From an uncultured Bacilli bacterium (GTDB lineage Bacteria > Bacillota_I > Bacilli_A > ML615J-28 > CAG-698): a stretch of 5,918 nucleotides of DNA. The translations under genes were made by a program, and so were the position numbers. Of this stretch, positions 1 through 4,928 are shown piece after piece; position 1 is the first letter of the stretch; the number at the start of each line of letters is the position of its first letter. Location of the stretch: assembly GCA_947627395.1 (NCBI GenBank), contig CANQVW010000098.1:1-5918 (forward strand), in the 5' to 3' direction. The notes under the pieces were generated by a model. It searched no databases and was not told the DNA's origin. It worked only from the letters and a program-made list of their open reading frames with translations.

Positions 1-660
1 AAGATTACTTTTTTCTGAAGCTTGTTCGTAACAATTTTGATATTGGTTGTCCTGATGATTTTCTCCAATTACATCACTAACGACACGTATAGCAATAAAG
101 GGAACATGGAAAAAATAAGCAGCTTGGGCAAAACTACAAGATTCCATATCATAGCATAAAATAGAGTAATCAGAAAAGTAGGTTTGTTGCAAAAAGTCTG
201 TTTTTTCTTTGGATGTTGTAAAGGAATCACAAGAACAAATTGTACCTATGTGAATATCTAGACCATCCAGTGATGAAAATATGGATAAACCACTTAAAAA
301 AGCTTTTGGACACTGAGCCATTTGACCATAACTATATCCAAAGCCGCCACTTCTTAAATCGACATCCCCATAAACGATAGAGCTACTTACAACAACATCT
401 AAGATATGTAAAGAACTTACTCCCCCTGCACATCCCACATTTATAAGACAGGAGATCCCATCAAAATGGGTAAATAAAATTCCTGATAACACTCCTGCCA
501 TGGTTTTTCCAATTCCCGATTCAACAAGGATAATCTCATGATTTTCTAATTTTCCTAGATAAAAAGTAAACATTTCAATTTGTTTTTCTTCTAAATCTTC
601 TAATTTATTTTTTAAAAAAGTAATTTCTTCATGCATTGCCCCGACAACAGCGATTTTCAT
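1..660 (-). CDS. mtnN: 5'-methylthioadenosine/S-adenosylhomocysteine nucleosidase, 3' end cut by window edge
   Basis: This cytoplasmic enzyme hydrolyses the glycosidic bond of MTA and SAH, releasing adenine, and so clears by-products of methylation and polyamine synthesis and feeds the activated-methyl and AI-2 routes. The open frame gives 220 residues starting MKIAVVGAMHEE and reaches base 1 with no stop; the family is about 230 residues, so only around ten C-terminal residues are missing. Family landmarks are visible: the N-terminal GAM-HEE with Glu12, ESGIGK at 48-53, NVGCAGG at 74-80, the FGYSYGQ segment near 107-113, DME with Glu173 (matching E. coli Glu174), and VSD with the catalytic-acid Asp196 (E. 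coli Asp197). All three key acidic residues are present. The ATG at 660-658 overlaps the ribF stop as ATGA, and an AAGGAG lies 8 nt upstream (669-674), so translation is probably coupled to ribF. Identification is firm. Confidence 0.95.
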   Translation of the reverse strand, partial: MKIAVVGAMHEEITFLKNKLEDLEEKQIEMFTFYLGKLENHEIILVESGIGKTMAGVLSGILFTHFDGISCLINVGCAGGVSSLHILDVVVSSSIVYGDVDLRSGGFGYSYGQMAQCPKAFLSGLSIFSSLDGLDIHIGTICSCDSFTTSKEKTDFLQQTYFSDYSILCYDMESCSFAQAAYFFHVPFIAIRVVSDVIGENHQDNQYQNCYEQASEKSNL

Positions 661-1574
661 TGAATCAACTCCTTATACAATTGCATTGTAATTTCTTCAT
701 CTTGCTCTAACTGATGAACTAACTCTTCTTTTGAAGAAAACTTTTGTTCATCACGAATTCTTTTTAAAAATGAAACTGTAATTTCTTCTCCGTAAATATC
801 TTTATTAAAATGAAATAAGTGAACTTCTAATCGCTCCTTTGAAACATAATTAAACGATGGATTTTGCCCAATATTGGCAAATCCTAAATATTCTTTTCCC
901 AAAACCAAAACCAAAACAGCATAAACACCTTTTTTAGGAAAGATATGATTTTCTTTTTCAATATTTGCGGTACTATATCCAATCGTTCGACCAATTTCAG
1001 CCCCACGAACCACTTTACCTGTAATGGAATATCTTCTTCCAAGTAAGTATGCAACTTCTTCCACATTCCCTTCTTCTAAAAGGGTTCTTATTTCTTTAGA
1101 AGCCACTTCTTTATTTTGATATTTTACTTTAGGAACAACAATAACATTTGAATGTAATTCTTTTAATCTTTCAATTGTTCCTTCTTTTTGGTAACCAAAA
1201 CAAAAATCATATCCAACAATCAACCAATCAAATGACTTTAAATACATTTCATAAAAGGATGTATAAGATAAATGAGCCAATTCGTCATCAAATGAAAGAA
1301 CAATATGATAATCTATCCCATATTCTTCTAATCTTTTATTTTTTTCTTCGAATGTCATTAAATATCCTTGATTTTTTCTTTTATGTAAAACATAATCAGG
1401 ATGAGGATAGAAAGAGATAACAACACTTTTTCCCTTGATTTCTTTTGCTTTTTCGATGGTTTGATGAAATAAAGTTTCATGCCCAAGATGGAGTCCATCA
1501 AAAGCACCTAGGGTACAAGCCGTAGGAAAGGGAATAGAAATTTTTTCATTTCTTTTTAATTTTATCGTTTTCAC
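657..1574 (-). CDS. ribF: Bifunctional riboflavin kinase / FAD synthetase
   Basis: RibF phosphorylates riboflavin to FMN and then adenylylates FMN to FAD in the cytoplasm. The 305-residue product has the usual two-domain length. The N-terminal FMN adenylyltransferase domain (about 1-165) shows LGAFDGLHLGH at 22-32 and VGYDFCFG at 120-127. The C-terminal flavokinase domain (about 180-303) shows GRRYSITGKVVRGAEIGRTIGYSTAN at 179-204, GVYAV at 216-220, ANIGQNPSF at 233-241 and LEVHLF at 249-254. Two motifs depart from consensus: the usual PTAN is STAN at 201-204, and the usual SSTxIR near 158-163 reads ASKEIR. The start is GTG at 1574-1572, chosen because GGAG lies 7 nt upstream and because the family N-terminus fits. 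It begins 3 nt after the truB stop and ends in TGA overlapping the mtnN ATG. A truB-ribF pair is common in Bacillota. The family call is certain; full activity of both domains is assumed. Confidence 0.95.
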   Translation of the reverse strand: MKTIKLKRNEKISIPFPTACTLGAFDGLHLGHETLFHQTIEKAKEIKGKSVVISFYPHPDYVLHKRKNQGYLMTFEEKNKRLEEYGIDYHIVLSFDDELAHLSYTSFYEMYLKSFDWLIVGYDFCFGYQKEGTIERLKELHSNVIVVPKVKYQNKEVASKEIRTLLEEGNVEEVAYLLGRRYSITGKVVRGAEIGRTIGYSTANIEKENHIFPKKGVYAVLVLVLGKEYLGFANIGQNPSFNYVSKERLEVHLFHFNKDIYGEEITVSFLKRIRDEQKFSSKEELVHQLEQDEEITMQLYKELIQ

Positions 1575-1581
1575 AATTTAA

Positions 1582-1585
1582 CTCC
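1582..1585 (-). promoter_or_regulatory. Ribosome binding site deciding the GTG start of ribF
   Basis: GGAG on the minus strand lies inside the last codons of truB, 7 nt before the GTG at 1574-1572. No ATG sits at a comparable distance, so this site supports GTG as the ribF start. Because it overlaps truB coding sequence, ribosomes that finish truB may help load ribF. Confidence 0.7.
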
Positions 1586-2261
1586 AAACTCGTTTTGCTT
1601 TGTATAGATTTTGATGATCTTGTTCATAAATGGCAAGTAAAGATCCTTGATAGGTTAGGACAACTTCTTGTTTTAAACAAGGAACTTGTTTTAAGTAAGG
1701 AAGTTCTATTTTTTTTCCATTTAGAATTTCTTTCTTTTGTGTTTCATTGACTTCATAAGAATATAAATCATCTAAGGCTTGAACCATGGGAATCAGTTGA
1801 TAATTTCCTATGGAAACATCTTCTAATGAATAGGCATTTTCTAAAGAAAAGTGACCTGAACGGATTCTAACCAACTGTTTCATTAAAGCTGGATATCCCA
1901 ATCTTTTCCCAATTTCAACACATAAAGTACGTATATAGGTTCCCTTAGATACTGTAGTTCTAAACTTAAATGTTGCACAATTATTTTCAATATGAATTGG
2001 TGAGGTTTGTTCTAAAGAAAAGATTTCAATTTCACGCTCTTCTCTTTTCACAACTTTACCTTCTCTTGCTATTTCATATAACCTTTTTCCTTCATAATGA
2101 ACACTAGAATACATAGGGGGTGCTTGCATTTGTTTTCCAATGCAACTAGATAAAACTTGATGAACTTGATCTTCTTCTAAAAAAGAAACTTTCTTAGTTT
2201 CTAGGATTTTTCCTTCTAAATCTTCTGTATCTGTTGATGCTCCAATGAGAATTTCACATTC

Positions 2262-2264
2262 CTA
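2262..2264 (-). other. In-frame amber codon within truB
   Basis: The codon order on the minus strand is GAT AAA ACC TAG GAA TGT GAA, that is D-K-T-stop-E-C-E, where family members read DKxYE or KxY. One base change from TAC or TAT explains it. The upstream start (2465) and the downstream reading frame are separated by a multiple of three, so this is not a frameshift. The TAG falls inside the palindrome CCTAGG (2261-2266), which has no evident meaning. Confidence 0.9.
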
Positions 2265-2465
2265 GGTTTTATCATGATTTAATAAATAATCAGATAATTT
2301 TGTTGCTTGATTCACTAAAACAACCAAAAGACCCATTGCCATAGGATCTAATGTTCCTGCATGTCCTATTTTTTTAACATGAAGGATTTTTTTAAGTTTT
2401 GTTAAAAGGGATTGTGAAGTCATATTTAGAGGTTTGTTGATTAATAAAATTCCACTTTCTTCCAT

Positions 2466-3110
2466 TTAAAAGCTCCTTAAGGCAATTTCTAATATTTCAT
2501 TGGGGTGATTTACAATATATGTTGCTTCTTTTAATTCTTCTTCCTTACGAAATCCCCATGTAACAGCAATCATAGGTAAAAAAGCATTTTTTGCTGTTTC
2601 AATGTCAATGGATGTATCCCCAACATAGAGAATATCTTGTTCAATTTGTAAAGCTTTTTTAATTTCTATGATTCCATCGATAGAGGGTTTAATTTGATTT
2701 TGTTCTTTTTTTCCTAACACATAAGAAAATAGATGGTTTCCAAAATAAGATTCAATGACTTGAATAGTATCTTGATGAGGTTTATTAGATAAAACCGCTG
2801 TTTGAATATGATGTTCTTTTAATGATGTTAATAATGAAAGAATACCATCATAAGGTTTGGTCTTATTTTTTTGATATTTTGTATAATATTTTAAATAACT
2901 TTCTTTTAAAGATGAAAAAGAATCCATAGATTCTTGAGGTAAGGCACGACGAACTAAAATATCGACACCACTTCCAACCATATATTTGATTTCTTCTATG
3001 GATCTTTTAGGAAGATGATTTTCTTTTAATGCTTCATTCATAGCATCATGAATATCTTCTATTGTATTTAATAATGTACCATCTAAATCAAAGATGACTA
3101 ATTTTGTCAT
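2466..3110 (-). CDS. HAD-superfamily phosphatase, phosphoglycolate phosphatase-like
   Basis: This is a cytoplasmic, Mg-dependent phosphatase of the haloacid dehalogenase superfamily, subfamily with a helical cap, resembling Gph and PpaX. The 214-residue length is normal. All four HAD motifs are visible: DLDGT with nucleophile Asp8 and acid/base Asp10, VLSN with Ser108, Lys141 in IKPSIDG, and GDTSID with the metal ligands Asp165 and Asp169. The cap lies about 15-85. Relatives act on phosphoglycolate, pyrophosphate or sugar phosphates, and the sequence alone does not choose between them, so no symbol is given. The ATG at 3110 is preceded by GGAGG (3118-3122) with 7 nt spacing. The gene appears to be the first of the operon, since a promoter and a terminator lie directly upstream, and its TAA abuts the truB ATG. 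The truB ribosome binding site is embedded in its last codons. Confidence 0.9.
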   Translation of the reverse strand: MTKLVIFDLDGTLLNTIEDIHDAMNEALKENHLPKRSIEEIKYMVGSGVDILVRRALPQESMDSFSSLKESYLKYYTKYQKNKTKPYDGILSLLTSLKEHHIQTAVLSNKPHQDTIQVIESYFGNHLFSYVLGKKEQNQIKPSIDGIIEIKKALQIEQDILYVGDTSIDIETAKNAFLPMIAVTWGFRKEEELKEATYIVNHPNEILEIALRSF

Positions 3111-3131
3111 TTGAATTCCTCCATTTTCTAT

Positions 3132-3140
3132 AGTATACCA
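3132..3140 (-). promoter_or_regulatory. Extended -10 promoter for the phosphatase-truB-ribF-mtnN operon
   Basis: The minus strand reads TGGTATACT (3140-3132), a TGn extended -10 with a near-consensus TATACT. At 17-bp spacing the -35 region falls in the run of T that ends the preceding terminator (about 3155-3160, TTTTTT), so no good -35 exists, as is common for extended -10 promoters. Transcription would start near 3125, giving a leader of roughly 15 nt with GGAGG in it. Confidence 0.6.
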
Positions 3141-3151
3141 TAAATGAAAGT

Positions 3152-3182
3152 AAAAAAAAAGGCAATCTCATAAAAGATTACC
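3152..3182 (-). terminator. Intrinsic terminator of the ABC transporter operon
   Basis: On the minus strand GGTAATCT (3182-3175), a six-base loop (3174-3169) and AGATTGCC (3168-3161) form an eight-pair stem with one T-G wobble, followed at once by nine T (3160-3152). It begins 7 bases past the permease stop and is oriented to end its transcript. A short A-run partner on the other side (TTTTTTAGG on the minus strand before the stem) could lengthen the hairpin by pairing with the first T residues poorly, so termination is judged for the minus strand only. Confidence 0.85.
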
Positions 3183-3189
3183 TAAAAAA

Positions 3190-4020
3190 TTATTCTAATT
3201 CTAATTTACGATTTAAAAGATATCTAGAAAGAAAATAGAATAAAATAATATATCCAATATTAAATAATAATTGAGGAATGTTTAAGGCAAAATAAAGTTG
3301 ATAATATGAAACAGAACCTAAAATTTCTATAGCTCCGAAATAGGATCTTTGAAATACCCATGTTCCATCCCAAGTTAATCCAAAGCTAAAAAGCGATGGG
3401 ATAATATTAACAATTTTCATACCATAACCTACGCCAAAATAAATCAAAACACCGATAAGAACTTTCTTTTTTCCAAATTTACCAATGTTTAATAAAGACA
3501 AAGTAAATAAAATGGTGACCAAAGTAAGAACAATTTGTATAAAGGTAGTAAAAACAACTGAAATAAAAACATCAAAGTGTTGAAACAAAGTTTGTACGAA
3601 GGCAGCAAAATCAGCAAATATTTTAAATCCTCCAACAAACAAACTTAAAATAAACACTCCTAATAAAGTAACAAGGATGGTTCCAACAATCCAAATACAA
3701 TTGACAATTAATTTAGATAATAAAAGTTTGTCTGTTGAAACGGGAAGCATATGAGTTAAGTAAGCTTCGTGTCCAACAAATTTTGTATACATACTTTTCA
3801 CAACATTAGCAATTAAAATAATTTCACCAGCAAATACACCTAAAATAAAGGCAGTGAAAAGGGTAACAAGAATACTCATGATTAGAGGATTAATAGTATT
3901 TATAGATAAAACTAAACGTATTAAACCTCCACCCAGTACGAAACTAGAAAAAATAGAGATATTTGCAATAAGAATATCTACCCATCCATCTTTAAATTCA
4001 TGTTTAATTAATAGGCGCAT
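3190..4020 (-). CDS. ABC-2-type transporter permease, partner of the YtrB-like ATPase
   Basis: This is an integral membrane protein of 276 residues, the expected membrane half of the ABC transporter whose ATPase is encoded just upstream. Hydrophobic segments at about 17-39, 45-75, 105-131, 151-178, 186-204 and 246-268 suggest six transmembrane helices, with a charged cytoplasmic N-terminus (MRLLIKHEFK). Between helices two and three, residues 81-104 contain GHEAYLTHMLPVS followed by a Lys/Leu-rich run. This stretch resembles a recurring EAYLT-LPVS segment of Bacillota ABC permeases, probably the coupling region to the ATPase. The ATG at 4020 overlaps the ATPase 3' end by 17 bp and has a full AAGGAGGT (4029-4036) in front, so the two are co-expressed. 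The substrate is unknown; relatives are usually exporters tied to cell-envelope or antibiotic stress. The gene ends in TAA just before a strong terminator. Confidence 0.8.
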   Translation of the reverse strand: MRLLIKHEFKDGWVDILIANISIFSSFVLGGGLIRLVLSINTINPLIMSILVTLFTAFILGVFAGEIILIANVVKSMYTKFVGHEAYLTHMLPVSTDKLLLSKLIVNCIWIVGTILVTLLGVFILSLFVGGFKIFADFAAFVQTLFQHFDVFISVVFTTFIQIVLTLVTILFTLSLLNIGKFGKKKVLIGVLIYFGVGYGMKIVNIIPSLFSFGLTWDGTWVFQRSYFGAIEILGSVSYYQLYFALNIPQLLFNIGYIILFYFLSRYLLNRKLELE

Positions 4021-4717
4021 AACGATATACCTCCTTAAATACTTCGTTTAAAGATTTACCACTAGATTCTTTAATTTTATTGACATCTTCTCTTAAATAA
4101 ACTTTTCCTTGATTTAAGAAAATGGCATAATCTAAGATATCTTCTACTTCCGAAATTAAATGTGTGCAAATAATAATGGTGGAATCTTCATGATGATGAT
4201 TTAAAATCATATGAAAAATTAAATCACGTGCAGCAGGATCCACTCCAGCAATAGGCTCATCAAAGATATATATTTTTGCTTTTCTTGATAAAACTAAGGA
4301 AAGTTGTAATTTTTCTTTTGTTCCCTTGGATAAAGATTTGAATTTCTTGTTCATGTCAATCCCTAATTGCATAATTAATTGCTTTGCTTTGTCATATTCA
4401 AAATCTTCATAAAAGTCCTTAAAGAATTCTAAAGCATCTAAAACATTCCATTTATTGGGTAAACAATTTTTATCAGGTAAATACGAAATAATTTTCTTTG
4501 ATTCAATACTGATAGGACTTCCATCAATTAAAACTTCTCCTTGATATTGTTTTAAAAGACCTGTAAGTATTTTAATCATTGTGGTTTTTCCACTTCCATT
4601 AGGACCTAATAAACCGATGATTTTTCCTTTAGGAAAAGATAAATCTACTTGATTTAAGGCTTTGAATTTCCCATAATATTTATTTAATGATTTGATTTCA
4701 ATAATGGATTCTTGCAT
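4004..4717 (-). CDS. ABC transporter ATP-binding protein, YtrB-like
   Basis: This is the cytoplasmic ATPase subunit that powers the downstream permease. The 237 residues form one nucleotide-binding domain plus a short tail. Visible motifs are the Walker A GPNGSGKTT at 38-46, a signature LSKGTKEK at 129-136 in place of the usual LSGGQ, Walker B IYIFDEP at 149-155 with Asp153 and Glu154, the D-loop AGVDPAARD at 157-165, and the switch His186 in CTH. The Q-loop position after ISYLP (77-81) carries Asp rather than Gln. The LSKG signature, the replaced Q-loop Gln, the FFKDFYEDF stretch (98-106) and GVDPAARD together match the YtrB-type group of Bacillota. That group is often controlled by a GntR/YtrA repressor; none is encoded in this window. 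The ATG at 4717 follows AGAGGTGAT (4735-4727); the gap from GAGG is long, but no better start exists. A consensus promoter sits immediately upstream. Confidence 0.9.
   Translation of the reverse strand: MQESIIEIKSLNKYYGKFKALNQVDLSFPKGKIIGLLGPNGSGKTTMIKILTGLLKQYQGEVLIDGSPISIESKKIISYLPDKNCLPNKWNVLDALEFFKDFYEDFEYDKAKQLIMQLGIDMNKKFKSLSKGTKEKLQLSLVLSRKAKIYIFDEPIAGVDPAARDLIFHMILNHHHEDSTIIICTHLISEVEDILDYAIFLNQGKVYLREDVNKIKESSGKSLNEVFKEVYRYAPIN
4029..4036 (-). promoter_or_regulatory. Consensus Shine-Dalgarno for the permease inside the ATPase gene
   Basis: AAGGAGGT on the minus strand, 8 nt before the ATG at 4020-4018 and inside the C-terminal codons of the ATPase gene. It fixes the permease start despite the 17-bp gene overlap and suggests strong independent loading plus coupling. 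Confidence 0.8.
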
Positions 4718-4741
4718 ATTTATATGATCACCTCTAATTAG

Positions 4742-4770
4742 ATTATATCTTACTTTATTCTTTTTGGCAA
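4742..4770 (-). promoter_or_regulatory. Sigma-A-type promoter of the ABC transporter operon
   Basis: On the minus strand TTGCCA (4770-4765) and a perfect TATAAT (4747-4742) are separated by exactly 17 bp. Transcription should start near 4735, which would place AGAGGTGAT at the very 5' end of the mRNA and leave a leader of only about 18 nt. There is no room for a riboswitch or attenuator, so any control would act on initiation. Confidence 0.8.
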
Positions 4771-4833
4771 CTATTTTTTTACTTTTTATACTTATTTTAT
4801 AATAAACTCATAGTGTATTATTTTTTGATTATT

Positions 4834-4859
4834 TCATTAAAATAATTTATTTTTAATGA
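4834..4859. repeat. Perfect 9-bp inverted repeat with 8-bp spacer
   Basis: TCATTAAAA (4834-4842) and TTTTAATGA (4851-4859) are exact reverse complements around an AT-only spacer. A further TTTGA/TCAAA pair (4824-4828 and 4861-4865) could extend the arms after an uneven internal loop. No T-run follows on either strand, so it is not a standard terminator. It lies about 65 bp upstream of the -35 of the ABC operon and could be an operator or a weak mRNA 3' hairpin of the MATE transcript. Base composition makes chance a real alternative. Confidence 0.35.
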
Positions 4860-4869
4860 TTCAAATTCT

Positions 4870-4915
4870 AAAAAGGAATTTCTTTTTTTCTTTAATGTTT
4901 TAAAGATAATTTCCT
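4870..4915 (-). terminator. Possible weak terminator after the MATE gene
   Basis: On the minus strand AGGAA (4915-4911) pairs with TTCCT (4878-4874), which is followed by a short T-run (TTTT to 4870). Inside it TCTTTAA (4906-4900) and TTAAAGA (4895-4889) form a seven-pair hairpin with a four-base loop. The stems are AT-rich and the outer one is short, so strength is doubtful, but the place and orientation are right to end the MATE transcript before the ABC operon promoter. Confidence 0.35.
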
Positions 4916-4928
4916 ACTTAAACGATAT

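Larger units (their letters stand above)
1578..2465 (-). pseudogene. truB: tRNA pseudouridine(55) synthase, interrupted by one in-frame TAG
   Basis: TruB converts U55 of the tRNA T-loop to pseudouridine. Read through the single internal TAG, the gene encodes 295 residues, close to the usual 290-315. Part one (codons 1-67) has LLINKPLNMTS at 7-17 and GHAGTLDPMAMG at 34-45 with the catalytic Asp40. Codon 68 is TAG (2264-2262), where relatives have the conserved Tyr of the KxY motif (Tyr76 in E. coli TruB). The frame then continues without shift or further stop through IGASTDTED and the family motif QMQAPPMYSS to a TAA at 1580-1578. The first ATG after the TAG is at 2129, with only a weak GGA before it; a protein starting there would lack Asp40. 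The start at 2465 directly follows the TAA of the upstream phosphatase gene and has AAGGAG (2473-2478) 7 nt away. It could be a recent nonsense mutation, a base-call error, or a readthrough gene. Confidence 0.85.
4718..4928. other. Intergenic region between the MATE gene and the ABC operon
   Basis: This 211-base gap is the longest gene-free stretch in the window and is extremely AT-rich. In transcription order it holds a possible weak terminator for the MATE gene, a 9-bp inverted repeat, the consensus promoter of the ABC operon and its Shine-Dalgarno. I see no small coding region with a ribosome binding site, no tRNA and no regulator gene. Confidence 0.7.

Noticed and set aside
898..917. Three tandem copies of GTTTTG in ribF (minus strand), encoding Val-Leu repeats
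   Set aside because: The repeat unit is six bases, so slippage keeps frame, and the segment between GVYAV and GK has the normal family length. Not a phase-variable switch.
1148..1420. Plus-strand open frame opposite ribF, and similar short frames at 3854-4051 (+), 884-1066 (-) and 5599-5847 (-)
   Set aside because: They overlap well-identified genes, lack good ribosome binding sites and show no recognisable domain; they are composition shadows.
1578..2129. A separate 183-residue gene starting at the internal ATG of truB
   Set aside because: The start has only a weak GGA upstream and the bases between it and the TAG translate to normal TruB sequence, so this is the tail of truB; alone it would lack the catalytic Asp40.
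3108..3124. Five-codon minus-strand ORF (ATG at 3124) ending in a TGA that overlaps the phosphatase start
   Set aside because: It has no ribosome binding site and lies almost at the predicted transcript start; its bases are the Shine-Dalgarno of the phosphatase gene.
4788..4818. ATAC...GTAT imperfect dyad as a YtrA-type operator
   Set aside because: Only four outer base pairs match and the inner bases do not; it also lies upstream of the -35. Too weak to call.
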